This document shows positions 9,037-17,493 of a stretch of 39,831 nucleotides of DNA, piece by piece. The DNA is from Hyphomonas polymorpha PS728 (GTDB lineage: Bacteria; Pseudomonadota; Alphaproteobacteria; Caulobacterales; Hyphomonadaceae): the NCBI RefSeq assembly GCF_000685315.1, contig NZ_ARYM01000029.1:1-39831 (forward strand), written 5' to 3'. Under the pieces are notes generated by a model, which saw nothing but the letters and a program-made list of their open reading frames with translations, had not been told where the DNA came from and ran no database searches. The translations under genes and the position numbers were made by a program. The first letter of the stretch is position 1, and each line of letters starts with the position of its first letter.

Positions 9037-9948
9037 CTCCAGATGGCTGAATGCGCCCGCAGCCAGGATCCAGTTGAGGATTTCGGAAGATCCCGACTTG
9101 AGGGCTTCTGGCGGCACAGATCGCAGGTGCTCGCGGTCGCTGGCAATCATCGCCTGCAATACCCCGCGGTCCAGTTCCTCATCGGTCACAAAATGGCTGA
9201 GCCCGCCCGATGCGATGACAGCGACCCGCTCCACGCTCCCGGAGGATTTCAACAGGGATTGGAGATGCTGGCCGATATCATAGGCCCGGGCAGACCGGAC
9301 AACGTTGGGCGGATAGTAGGTGTTCAGCAGCAACGGCACGACCGGATACTTCCGCCCCCGGAACAGTCGGTCGATCACGAACCCGAACGCGTGGCCGAAG
9401 CCGAATGCCTGCGGATCTTCCACACGGGCGGATGTCGCGACGTCCACGTCCCGTTCAATCATTCCCGCGATGATCTCCAGGGCGAGATCCTGGTGGCAGG
9501 GATGGGTATGGGTATGATCCATCATGTAGCCGCGGGACATCTTACGGATCCAGTCGGGATTTCCCGCCCGGCCATACTTGTCATTCATGACCAGTTCCTC
9601 GCCGTGGAAGACGGCAAAGGCGGGCTGGTTGATATCCCCGAAAAGTTCTTCCTGGTCGTCTCCGACAATGATCACCACATCGGGCCGCGCCGCTTCGAGA
9701 TCATCGGCAAGCCGGTCAAGCGCGGCTTCACATAGCTTGGCCTGTCTTTCCAGGTTGGACTGATCCGCCTGCGCGGCATATTTCGGGCCCCGTTCAGCCA
9801 GGAGCTCGGGATAGCTCAGGAGCCGGCCATCGGACAGGTTCAGCCGGGTGTTCTCCAGGTCGCTCTTTGCCCGGTGTATCCAGTCTTCCGGGGCAAGCGT
9901 CAGGAGGGGGCTGTGCGAGGTGCCGATACCGAGTACGATGTCCGCCAT
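8986..9948 (-). CDS. LigB-family extradiol ring-cleavage dioxygenase, 3'-truncated
   Basis: A 320-aa class III extradiol dioxygenase-like protein (LigB/DODA superfamily), which would open a catechol-type ring with O2. H12 in GTSHSPLL matches the first metal His, the His in ASGGLSHF the acid-base His, and the Glu in SSEILNWI the metal Glu. The position that is usually His (PDH or NDH in relatives) reads GDDQ here, so the metal site may be unusual. The last ~20 residues (after NWILAAGAF) are out-of-frame reading of the deleted RraA-like neighbour, replacing the normal C-terminal tail. It starts 9 bp after the LigJ-like gene in the same operon. Confidence 0.8.
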   Translation of the reverse strand: MADIVLGIGTSHSPLLTLAPEDWIHRAKSDLENTRLNLSDGRLLSYPELLAERGPKYAAQADQSNLERQAKLCEAALDRLADDLEAARPDVVIIVGDDQEELFGDINQPAFAVFHGEELVMNDKYGRAGNPDWIRKMSRGYMMDHTHTHPCHQDLALEIIAGMIERDVDVATSARVEDPQAFGFGHAFGFVIDRLFRGRKYPVVPLLLNTYYPPNVVRSARAYDIGQHLQSLLKSSGSVERVAVIASGGLSHFVTDEELDRGVLQAMIASDREHLRSVPPEALKSGSSEILNWILAAGAFSHLENDWSVYDRRRRLPRCG

Positions 9949-9957
9949 ACGTGCCCC

Positions 9958-10971
9958 CTAGAGATCCAGCCGGGAGAACAGCTTGCGGGCATTGCCTTCG
10001 AACAGGCCGGTTTTCTCGTCCGGCGTCAGGCCGGCGATCCCTTCGATCACGGGTTTGAGGTCGTCATAAGGGCGACCGGTGAGAGGATCGATCCCCCCGC
10101 CGCTGCCGGGCCGTTCAGTCCCGAACACGCACCGGTCTGCGCCCACCGTTTTGAAAAGGTGCTCGAGCGCATTTTTGTCATGCAGCACCGTATCAAACCA
10201 GAACTGCTTCAGGATGTCATCAAACAGCTCCGGCCCCTGATTATCGTACATGCGCGGCTTTCCGAACATCTGGTAATGGGAACGCCAGCGGCCAATCTGG
10301 TAGGGAATGGCGCCGCCGCCATGGCTGATCATGATCTTGAGATCGGGGTAGCGCTTGAAAATAGCCGCCTTGTAGAGGGACGTAATCGCAAGGCTTTCCT
10401 CATTGATGAAATGCTCGTCATAGCTCTCCCGGCCATTGCAGCAATTGCAGCTATGGACGTGGATCGGGCAGTCCAGCTCGATCATCTTTTCATACAGCGG
10501 ATACCAGTAGGGATCCCCCATCGGGGGAGATTCATTGGTTCCTTCGCTCGGATCGGGGTTGAGGAGGATGCCGACGAACCCCAGCTCATTGATGCACCGA
10601 TCAATCTCATCGAAAGAGTCGGTAACGGGCGCGCCGACTTTCTGCGGGATGGCTGCAACGCCGCGGAAACGCGTCGGATGCATCTTGATCGTCCGGGCAA
10701 TGAGGTCATTGTTGTCCATCGTCCAGGCGACGATATCCTGCCAGTTGGCCTTGCCGTGCAGCAGCGTGAATGGACGCGGCGACAGGAGCTGCACGTCCGT
10801 CCCGACATTGTCCATGATGTCGACATTGTTCTGCGCCGCCGCGGCGAGCTGGGCATCGGAAACCTCTGCGCGGTAAGGGTATCCATACTGCCCCTGCGCG
10901 ACGATCAGGTTGGTGCGGTGCGCGTTCAGCTGGGGCGGCGCCACGAGATGGGCGTGAGCATCAATAATCAT
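9958..10971 (-). CDS. LigJ-like hydratase (amidohydrolase superfamily)
   Basis: A 337-aa TIM-barrel protein of the amidohydrolase superfamily, in the branch containing 4-oxalomesaconate hydratase LigJ, ACMSD and related decarboxylases. Metal-site candidates are H6 and H8 (IIDAHAHL), H171/H173 (PIHVHS), H217 (ISHGGG) and E286 in CVFGTERPG; the Glu at the last site, followed by a GGG and TGR segment, is what I associate with LigJ-type hydratases rather than decarboxylases. LigJ adds water to the ring-opened product before aldol cleavage, which fits the LigB-like and RraA-like neighbours. It could still be a decarboxylase. Confidence 0.8.
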   Translation of the reverse strand: MIIDAHAHLVAPPQLNAHRTNLIVAQGQYGYPYRAEVSDAQLAAAAQNNVDIMDNVGTDVQLLSPRPFTLLHGKANWQDIVAWTMDNNDLIARTIKMHPTRFRGVAAIPQKVGAPVTDSFDEIDRCINELGFVGILLNPDPSEGTNESPPMGDPYWYPLYEKMIELDCPIHVHSCNCCNGRESYDEHFINEESLAITSLYKAAIFKRYPDLKIMISHGGGAIPYQIGRWRSHYQMFGKPRMYDNQGPELFDDILKQFWFDTVLHDKNALEHLFKTVGADRCVFGTERPGSGGGIDPLTGRPYDDLKPVIEGIAGLTPDEKTGLFEGNARKLFSRLDL

Positions 10972-10984
10972 CTGGTTTCATCCC

Positions 10985-11605
10985 TCACAGGTTATAGACG
11001 TCCAATGTCGACTCTCCGGCCCGGATGCGCCGCAGTATTTCAGTTTCCTTCTGGTCGCGCTCAATCGCGCGGGGGATGGCAAGGGCGGCCGCATCCGGCG
11101 GCAGGACGATGACACCGTCCGCGTCGCCCATCACGAAATCACCCTGCCGGACAGTCACCTCTCCCAGGCGGACCGGCTCGCGGATGGCGCCGTCACCATC
11201 TGCCTGCTTGATCGTACCACGCATCGTCACCGCAGCAGAAAAAGTGGGGAGGCCCATTTCGATCAGCTGGACCGCGTCGCGGACGCCACCCGAAATAACC
11301 AGCCCCGAAAGTTTTGCAGTCACGGCGGCCGTCGCCATGATCTCACCCCAGTAGCCGAAATCTGCGCCGGAGGGTCCGGCATCCACCACCAGGACGTCCC
11401 CGGCAGACGCCGCCGCAAGGGCATGGTGGATCCAGAGATTATCCCCGGACGGGCACCTCACCGTGAAGGCGCGGCCACACATCTGCATGGACAGGTCCAG
11501 CGGTCTCAGGAAGTGAGGCAGGGCCCCTTTCCGCGCCGCCGCTTCGTGAACCGAAGACACGGACGTCTTGCGCGCCTCGCTCACGAGGACATCATCGACA
11601 ATCAT
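10985..11605 (-). CDS. RraA/LigK-family aldolase-like protein (copy 3)
   Basis: A 206-aa RraA-fold protein from the ATG at 11605 (an in-frame ATG at 11626 adds seven residues). The R109-D110 pair is kept in LVISGGVRD, but the usual DG before it is SG, and the acidic residue is E88 in YWGEI. It is the first gene of the leftward operon and only distantly similar to the copy at 8013, so the two may act on different hydroxy-oxo acids. The 13-bp gap to the LigJ-like gene shows cotranscription. The likely promoter lies in the AT-rich gap shared with the divergent P450 gene. Confidence 0.82.
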   Translation of the reverse strand: MIVDDVLVSEARKTSVSSVHEAAARKGALPHFLRPLDLSMQMCGRAFTVRCPSGDNLWIHHALAAASAGDVLVVDAGPSGADFGYWGEIMATAAVTAKLSGLVISGGVRDAVQLIEMGLPTFSAAVTMRGTIKQADGDGAIREPVRLGEVTVRQGDFVMGDADGVIVLPPDAAALAIPRAIERDQKETEILRRIRAGESTLDVYNL

Positions 11606-11927
11606 GAATTTCCGTCCCTCGAACATCCGCTTCGTGACAGAAGCTGTTATTTATTTTTCCATTTGTTCGATATTATACGCTTCTGGAGAGTTCAACCAGT
11701 TTTTTGTGATTTCTCATGATCAGGGCCTAATTCGCCTATCCTACGAGACTTCAGGCCAAATGTGCTCACCATGGGACATATACGTACTTGACGATTAAAC
11801 GGACCACTCGGTAAGTTTATTTGCTGCTGACCCGGCTTCCGGGAATGCGGGCGGCATCCACAACTACCTCCGGCGCCAAACGCATCAGGAATCCGCCCTT
11901 CCTCCAGCTTACAGGCCTGCATCCCCC
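11606..11927. promoter_or_regulatory. Divergent promoter region of catabolic operon and P450
   Basis: A gene-free, partly AT-rich gap. CAGAAGC (11638-11644) and GCTTCTG (11679-11685) form a perfect 7-bp inverted repeat around an AT-rich core (TTATTTATTTTTCC, GATATTATACG), a likely promoter/operator for the leftward operon. No copy of the TTCGTNCAATTTTG motif is seen here. Short open frames show no family resemblance. Confidence 0.4.
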
Positions 11928-13118
11928 ATGAACCCGATTGAGCCTATTGCGCATCCCAGAGACCAGGTTGTCCTCGATGATGCCTTCTTTGATGATCCGT
12001 ACCCCACCTATCGCCGGAAGCGAGAGTCTGGCCCGGTTTTTTACGATCCCGATCAAGGTCTCTGGATGGCCTTTTCCTACGCAGCCGTCCGGCAGGCGCT
12101 TTTTGACTATGAGGTATTCTCCTCTGCACGCGGGAACACGATCAGGGATTCCCCGCAGCGTGTCGGCAAGACGCTCGGAAGCATGGACCCGCCCCAGCAC
12201 GACGCCCTGCGGCCAATCATCATGCGCGGCTTCACAGCCAGCAGGATCGCTGTGGCTGTGGAAGACCTCCTGGCAGATGCGGCGCAAAGACTTGGCGAAC
12301 TGCCACGGACCGGCCCGTTTGATTTTGTCGGTGACTTCAGCAGGCCGCTTCTTTATTCCTGTCTCGGCCGGATGCTGGGGCTGGAAGGAACGCAGGCAGG
12401 CCTTGCGGCCGCCATCTTGGGGAACCTGTTCAAGGGCGCTGACGGCCCCTACGGCCTTCCCCTGCCCGAAGAGGACATGCGCACTCTGTTTGGCCTGCTG
12501 CAGGACCAGCTCGCCTATCGCCGGAACCATCCTTCCGATGACCTGTTTTCAGTTCTCCTGGAAGCACAGTCCACTGATGACCGGCTGACAGATGACATCA
12601 TTCTCGGGAATCTCAGCACGGTCCTGCTCGCCGGCAACGCCTCTATCGGTCACTTCTTTCCCAATATTTTCCTTGCGCTGCACCAACATCCCGACCAGGC
12701 CCGCCGGGTGCTGGAGGATATGAGCCTCGTCCCAGCGCTGATCGAGGAGTCCGTGCGCTGGGATACATCGACCCAGTGTTTTGCCCGGCAGGTTACCAGG
12801 GATGTCATTCTTGACGGAGTAAAAGTTCCGGCCAGTTCGCGGATCGTCCTGTTTTATGGATCTGCATCCCGGGACGAGCGGTCAATTCCAGAGGCGGAGC
12901 GATTTGATATCGACCGGGGGAAAGTCCAGCATTTCGGTTTTGGGGCTGGCACGCACCATTGCCTCGGCGCGCTGGCGGCAAAACGCATGCTGGCTCCCTT
13001 GCTGCAACAGATCCTCCCTGAACTGGGGATGTTCGATCTTGATCTTGGGACGGCAGACCGTGTGAAACACATCATGGTCCGGGGCTTCAAGCATCTTCCT
13101 ATGACCGTGGGAACTTGA
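11928..13118 (+). CDS. Cytochrome P450 monooxygenase
   Basis: A 396-aa soluble bacterial P450 of normal length, needing ferredoxin and reductase partners not encoded nearby. The heme-binding loop is FGFGAGTHHC (336-345) with C345 as thiolate ligand, and the K-helix ExxR is E274-S-V-R277. In the I-helix the usual AGxDTT reads AGNASI (235-240), so the acid is Ala and the Thr is Ser; such replacements occur in P450s with non-standard oxygen activation. It is divergent from the ring-cleavage operon and may hydroxylate or demethylate the pathway substrate. The substrate is not predictable. Confidence 0.92.
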   Translation: MNPIEPIAHPRDQVVLDDAFFDDPYPTYRRKRESGPVFYDPDQGLWMAFSYAAVRQALFDYEVFSSARGNTIRDSPQRVGKTLGSMDPPQHDALRPIIMRGFTASRIAVAVEDLLADAAQRLGELPRTGPFDFVGDFSRPLLYSCLGRMLGLEGTQAGLAAAILGNLFKGADGPYGLPLPEEDMRTLFGLLQDQLAYRRNHPSDDLFSVLLEAQSTDDRLTDDIILGNLSTVLLAGNASIGHFFPNIFLALHQHPDQARRVLEDMSLVPALIEESVRWDTSTQCFARQVTRDVILDGVKVPASSRIVLFYGSASRDERSIPEAERFDIDRGKVQHFGFGAGTHHCLGALAAKRMLAPLLQQILPELGMFDLDLGTADRVKHIMVRGFKHLPMTVGT

Positions 13119-13242
13119 GTGGCCGCACATCCGGCCCGGCGACCGGCTAAATACTCCAGGCGCAAGGGAAGGTCTTCGGTGACCCTCACTGAACCCGAAA
13201 TTGGCAGAGTCTAAAATACCAAACTTAGACTTACAGCCCGAC

Positions 13243-13316
13243 ATGAGCCGATTACCCTGATTATTCGGCTCATAATTAACGTGATTTTGAGCCGAATACG
13301 TGTTTTATTTGGCTCA
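13243..13316. promoter_or_regulatory. TGAGCCGA/TTCGGCTCA operator-like repeats before the Fic gene
   Basis: ATTCGGCTCA at 13263-13272 and TGAGCCGAAT at 13288-13297 are a perfect 10-bp inverted repeat. A third half-site, ATGAGCCGAT, is at 13243-13252, and a fourth, TTTGGCTCATG at 13308-13318, includes the Fic start codon. A separate 6-bp dyad GTCTAA/TTAGAC is at 13209-13230. Four related half-sites ending on the start codon suggest autorepression, perhaps by the Fic protein's own C-terminal DNA-binding domain; inferred. Confidence 0.5.
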
Positions 13317-14437
13317 TGGCTTATAACTGGCAAAACCCTGACTGGCCCCGCTTCCGCTTCGACATCACCGATGTTCTCGATGAGCTGACGGTTTTCGAGC
13401 GGCATGTCGGCCGGGTCAGCGGTGTCCTGGACGCCCTTCCGGAAGGCACGCAGGCGGAAATCTTGGTTGACCTCATGGTGTCCGAAGCCATCAAGACGTC
13501 CGAGATTGAAGGAGAATATCTCAGCAGGGCCGACGTGAAATCGTCCATCCGGCGCAATCTCGGCCTTACAGAGGAAGCCGTCGCCAAGGACGCCCGCGCC
13601 ATCGGGATTGCCGAGCTGATGGTCGCCGTCAGGCGGGACTTTGCCGCGCCCATGACTGCCACGATGCTGTTTGACTGGCACCGCATGCTGATGCGCGGCA
13701 ATGCGCGCATCACGGCAGGTGCATGGCGCGCTCACGCAGAGCCGATGCAGGTTGTCTCCGGCCCCATAGGCCGGGAGACCGTGCACTACGAGGCGCCACC
13801 TTCGGCTGCCGTCCCGGCAATGATGGACGCGTTCATCGACTGGTTTAACGCGACCGGGCCGCAGGGCGAGCGCCCCATCAGGCAGGCGCCTGTCCGCTCC
13901 GCGCTGGCGCACCTCTATTTCGAGACCGTCCACCCTTTCGAAGATGGGAATGGCAGGATCGGCCGCGCCATTTCAGAAAAGGCCCTTTCCCAGGGGCTCG
14001 GCAGGCCCGTCCTGCTCAGCCTTTCCAAAGCGATCGAGGCAGACCGGGACGCTTATTATGACGCCCTGAACTTTGCTCAGAGGACGAATGAAGTCAGCGG
14101 CTGGCTGAAATACTTCCTGCCTGTGTGCATCACGGCGCAGAAGGATGCCGAAGCCGAGGTCACGTTCACGCTCCAGAAGGTGAAGTATTTTGACGCTTTC
14201 AGGGACAGCTTCAACGACCGCCAGCTCCGGGTCATCCGGCGGATGCTGGAGGAGGGGCCGAAAGGCTTTGAGGGCGGCATGAGCGCAGGAAAGTACGGCT
14301 CAATCGCCAAGACCTCCAAACCGACGGCAACCCGAGACCTTCAGTCCCTTGTCGATCTAGGCGCAATGGTCGTCACGGGAGGTGGCCGCAGCACGCGTTA
14401 CTGGCTGCCCTTCAGTGTCGGCGCAGATATTCCCTGA
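13316..14437 (+). CDS. Fic-family protein with N-terminal inhibitory motif
   Basis: A 373-aa Fic protein, a family that transfers AMP (or another nucleotide group) to target proteins. Residues ~1-90 match the Fic N-terminal DUF4172 domain and contain the inhibitory-helix motif TSEIEG (61-66), so it belongs to the class with a built-in inhibitor. The active-site loop HPFEDGNGRIGR (206-217) is complete. The C-terminal ~90 residues look like a winged helix (KTSKPTATRDLQSLVDLGAM), which would allow DNA binding and autoregulation at the repeats upstream. It lies in a defence-like group with AbiE and an integrase. Confidence 0.93.
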   Translation: MAYNWQNPDWPRFRFDITDVLDELTVFERHVGRVSGVLDALPEGTQAEILVDLMVSEAIKTSEIEGEYLSRADVKSSIRRNLGLTEEAVAKDARAIGIAELMVAVRRDFAAPMTATMLFDWHRMLMRGNARITAGAWRAHAEPMQVVSGPIGRETVHYEAPPSAAVPAMMDAFIDWFNATGPQGERPIRQAPVRSALAHLYFETVHPFEDGNGRIGRAISEKALSQGLGRPVLLSLSKAIEADRDAYYDALNFAQRTNEVSGWLKYFLPVCITAQKDAEAEVTFTLQKVKYFDAFRDSFNDRQLRVIRRMLEEGPKGFEGGMSAGKYGSIAKTSKPTATRDLQSLVDLGAMVVTGGGRSTRYWLPFSVGADIP

Positions 14438-14744
14438 ACCGCGAATATTGCATTTGCGTCGAATATGGAAGCTGAGGCGTCTCACGGACCCGGCAGGTCA
14501 TTCAGCCCTTTCCAAGACGGGGCGGCGTCCATTCCGGATTGGACGGGACGACATTCCGGATCAGACGCCCCCCGTGCTCCGGCCCCACGAGCACTGCCAG
14601 AGCACATCATGGAGTTTGAATATGGCGGATGAGGCTCACCGGGGGTGAGCAATTATCCCCTTTCCTGAACCGGCTTTCGGTTTGCCCGGCAGCCCTCGCG
14701 CAAAAATTCTTGAAACTTTCATTTTTTGCAAGTATCTGGAATTT
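14438..14744. promoter_or_regulatory. Gene-free region before the abiE pair
   Basis: CGAATAT is repeated directly at 14443 and 14461, and ATTCCGGAT is repeated about 20 bp apart (near 14531 and 14552). GCTCACC (14634-14640) and GGTGAGC (14644-14650) form a 7-bp hairpin. An AT-rich promoter-like stretch (TTGAAACTTTCATTTTTTGC) lies just before the AbiEi start. AbiEi proteins are known to repress their own promoter by binding inverted repeats, so one of these may be its operator. Confidence 0.35.
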
Positions 14745-15428
14745 ATGAGCACTCTGGCAGACCAGATTTCAAAGACAGAACTGGCCGGGCGTATCTTCAG
14801 CGAAGGCCAGCTCCATGACCGCCTTGGCGGCAGCCAGGCGCGCCGTTACGGGCTCGTAAACCGGGCCCTGAAGGACGGCTCGCTCCTGCGGATCAAACGC
14901 GGCCTCTACATGCTGGGCAATGTGTATCGCAGGGACCCGGTCCACCCCTTCGCGGTCGCCCAGGCCCTGATGCCGGGCAGTTATATCTCCTTCGAAACCG
15001 CCCTTTCCTATCATGGCTGGATTCCCGAAGCAGTGTTTGCCACCGCCAGCGTCAGCCCGGGGCGCAAGACGCTGGAATACGCCGTGCCGGGATATGGGAC
15101 TTTCAGCTTCCATCCGCTTGCCCTGAACGACTACCAGTTCCTGTCGAGCGTGCGTTATTCAAAGGCTGGCACGCGCCCCGCCCTCATCGCCTCTCCGCTC
15201 AGGGCCCTGATGGACCTGGTCGCCTTGCGCAAGGTGATATGGTCAGGACCCGGATGGGTTACAGACGGCCTGCGAATCGAGGCAAGCCATCTGCTTGATC
15301 TGCACTGTGAGGATTTCGACCGCTTGAGGCTGGTCTACAAGCACAAGGCGGCCGCTGAGTTCCTCCTTGAACTGGAGCACGCCGTGATGGCCATGAAGCA
15401 GGCCCCAGATAAAGTGACAACGACATGA
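14745..15428 (+). CDS. abiEi: AbiEi-type antitoxin and transcriptional regulator
   Basis: A 227-aa protein from the ATG at 14745 (an in-frame start at 14682 would add 21 residues unlike the family). The N-terminal ~80 residues form the AbiEi winged-helix domain (VNRALKDGSLLRIKRGLYML), followed by the C-terminal antitoxin domain starting PFAVAQALMPGSYISFETALSYHG and containing SPLRALMDLVAL. The stop overlaps the start of the toxin gene (ATGA at 15425-15428), the normal arrangement of type IV abiE pairs. It should neutralise the toxin without direct binding and repress the pair's promoter. Confidence 0.9.
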   Translation: MSTLADQISKTELAGRIFSEGQLHDRLGGSQARRYGLVNRALKDGSLLRIKRGLYMLGNVYRRDPVHPFAVAQALMPGSYISFETALSYHGWIPEAVFATASVSPGRKTLEYAVPGYGTFSFHPLALNDYQFLSSVRYSKAGTRPALIASPLRALMDLVALRKVIWSGPGWVTDGLRIEASHLLDLHCEDFDRLRLVYKHKAAAEFLLELEHAVMAMKQAPDKVTTT

Positions 15429-16288
15429 TCGACATCATCCGGGAAAAGCTGGCGACCTATCCGGCCGCTGAGCAGGAAAACGCCCTGAAGGAAATCCTCC
15501 AGGAGATCGCGCTGTTCGCCCTCTGGCGCGCGGACTTCTTCGACGTCGCCCTCTTCCAGGGCGGCACGAGCCTTCGCATCCTGCACGGCCTGCCACGCTT
15601 TTCCGAAGACCTCGACTTCCTCCTCCGGCAGCCAGGCCCTGACTTCAACTGGACGCCCTACCTTGACCAGATGACAGGCGTCTTCAAGGCGTTCGGCCTG
15701 AAGCTTGAGACTCAATCCAGGGAGCAAATGGAACGGGCCATCCGCCAGGCCGTGCTGAAAGACGATTCGATTGCCCGGCAGCTCGACCTGCAATTTGGGG
15801 CGACAGGCTCAAACCGGACCATCCGGATCAAGCTGGAGATCGACACGAACCCACCGGCACTGTCAGGTGAAGCGACCACCTTCCTCGATTTTCCCGCCGA
15901 CTTTGAAGTGCGCCACCAGGACCTGCCTTCGAATTTCGCGCTCAAGATCCATGCCCTGCTCTGCCGGGGCTATCTCAAGGGGCGCGACTGGTTTGATTTC
16001 TCCTGGTACGTCGCGCGGGGCATTTCCCCGAACCTGCCCCATCTCCGCGCAGCACTTCTCCAGTCAGGCCCATGGAAAGACACAGAAAACCTGACCGTCG
16101 ATAATGCCTGGCTGCGGGAGGCCCTCGCCACGACAATTGACAGGATCGACTGGCCGGCCGCCGCAGAGGATGTCCGGAGATTCCTTCGGCCCGCGGAGGA
16201 AAGCAGCCTCAGACTGTGGAGCGCGCCCTTTTTCAGGTCAAAGCTCGACAAACTGCTGCCGCCGGCGCCGCAGCGAAACGAAGGCTGA
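15425..16288 (+). CDS. abiEii: AbiEii-type nucleotidyltransferase toxin
   Basis: A 287-aa nucleotidyltransferase of the AbiEii/AbiGii family. The signature GGTSLR...LPRFSEDLDF spans 46-65 with the two metal-binding Asp residues, followed by the strand KLEID and the helix K..ALLCRGYLKGRDWFDF. Family members stop growth by adding nucleotides to tRNA or similar targets, protecting populations from phage or stabilising mobile DNA. All key motifs are intact. It overlaps the antitoxin by 4 bp and converges with the integrase gene 2 bp later. Confidence 0.92.
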   Translation: MIDIIREKLATYPAAEQENALKEILQEIALFALWRADFFDVALFQGGTSLRILHGLPRFSEDLDFLLRQPGPDFNWTPYLDQMTGVFKAFGLKLETQSREQMERAIRQAVLKDDSIARQLDLQFGATGSNRTIRIKLEIDTNPPALSGEATTFLDFPADFEVRHQDLPSNFALKIHALLCRGYLKGRDWFDFSWYVARGISPNLPHLRAALLQSGPWKDTENLTVDNAWLREALATTIDRIDWPAAAEDVRRFLRPAEESSLRLWSAPFFRSKLDKLLPPAPQRNEG

Positions 16289-16290
16289 TC

Positions 16291-17493
16291 TCAGCGCGCC
16301 TGCGCCATCGCCAGCACTTCGTCCGCCCACCAGTCGGCCATTCTCACCCGCTCCTCCCAGTAAAGGGCGCGGTGGTAGATCCGCCGGACTTGGTTACTGT
16401 CGGCGTGCGCGAGCTCTGCTTCAATCGCGTCCGGGTTCCAGAGCCCGCTTTCGTTAAGCAGGCTCGACGCGCTCGACCGGAACCCGTGCGGCGTCATCTC
16501 TTCCTTGGTGAAACTCATCCGGCGCAAAGCCTGGTTCATCGTGTTCTCGCTGATCGACCGGTCATTCCCGGTAAGCGACGGAAACACCCGGACGCGGTTG
16601 CCCGTCTGCTCCTGCAGCTTACGGAGGATCTCGATAACCGGCTCGGCGAGCGGCTTATGATGCGGCCGGCGCATCTTCATCCGCTCTTCCGGGAGCGTCC
16701 AGACCCGCTTTTCGAAGTCAAACTCATTCCAGTGCGCCAGCCGTAGCTCACCTGGCCGGGTGTAGAGCATCGCCATCAGCTTCAGCGCCGAGCGCGTGAT
16801 TTCCGATCCTGCCTCATAGGTCCAGATCACCTGCAGGAGCCGGGCGAAATCCTCCCGCTTTGTCAGCGCCGCCATGTGCTGGACCTTTGGCGTGATCAGG
16901 GCATCCCTGAGCGCGAAAGTGGGATCATGGTCAGCGCGCGCGGTGGCGACGGCATAGCGGAACACCTGTCCTATGGACGAGCGCATGCGGCGGGCGGTTT
17001 CATAGTTCCCGCGCGCTTCCTGCCTGCGGAGCGGCACGAGAATATCCACCGGCTTGATCTCGGTGATCGGCATGTCGCCCAAATCCTTGTTTATGAGCCG
17101 GATGAACCAGTCCCGCTTCTGCAGGGTGGTCTTCGAAATCCCTTCCTTCTTGCGCTTCTCCTGCAGCTCCGCCGCGATCTTCGCGAATGTGTGCTCTGTC
17201 CTCGCCACCTTCACGGCGGCTTCCGCCTTCTCCTTTTCGCGGGGATCAAGGCCGTCATAGAGCTGGGCCTTTGCCTCGGCGCATTTTTCGCGCGCCCGCA
17301 GCAGGGAGACGAAGGGATACTTCCCGAACGACAGCGTCTTCTGCTTGCCGTCAAACCGGTAGGCCATTTTCCAGAGCTTCGAGCCCTGCGGCGTGATTTC
17401 CAGGAAAAGACCATGCCCGTCGCTGTATCGCGCGGTTCTCGGTCCCGGCTTCAGCTTCCGGATGTGAAGGTCGGTCAGTTTCATTGTTGGCAT
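16291..17493 (-). CDS. int: P4-type tyrosine integrase of the tRNA-Leu island
   Basis: A 400-aa integrase. Residues ~1-95 are the DUF4102 arm-DNA-binding domain (KLTDLHIRKLKPG...DGHGLFLEI...LSFGKYPFVSL), then a SAM-like core-binding domain, then the catalytic domain with Arg in LYTRPGELRLAHW, H-x-x-R in TPHGFRSSASSLL, His in ELAHADSN and a C-terminal Tyr in IYHRALYW. It faces away from tRNA-Leu, whose 3' end is 178 bp upstream. The start codon lies inside a repeated AATGCCAAC motif also found twice in the gap, probably integrase or excisionase binding sites. The protein seems intact. Confidence 0.93.
   Translation of the reverse strand: MPTMKLTDLHIRKLKPGPRTARYSDGHGLFLEITPQGSKLWKMAYRFDGKQKTLSFGKYPFVSLLRAREKCAEAKAQLYDGLDPREKEKAEAAVKVARTEHTFAKIAAELQEKRKKEGISKTTLQKRDWFIRLINKDLGDMPITEIKPVDILVPLRRQEARGNYETARRMRSSIGQVFRYAVATARADHDPTFALRDALITPKVQHMAALTKREDFARLLQVIWTYEAGSEITRSALKLMAMLYTRPGELRLAHWNEFDFEKRVWTLPEERMKMRRPHHKPLAEPVIEILRKLQEQTGNRVRVFPSLTGNDRSISENTMNQALRRMSFTKEEMTPHGFRSSASSLLNESGLWNPDAIEAELAHADSNQVRRIYHRALYWEERVRMADWWADEVLAMAQAR

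Noticed and set aside
9874..11112. 412-aa open frame opposite the LigJ-like gene
   Set aside because: Antisense frame without family features; the LigJ-like protein has a complete metal site.
11568..11798. 76-aa plus-strand frame in the P450 promoter gap
   Set aside because: It starts inside the RraA-like gene on the other strand and crosses the likely divergent promoter; no ribosome site.
14682..14744. Longer AbiEi start at 14682
   Set aside because: It would add 21 residues unlike the family and cover the promoter-like TTGAAA stretch.
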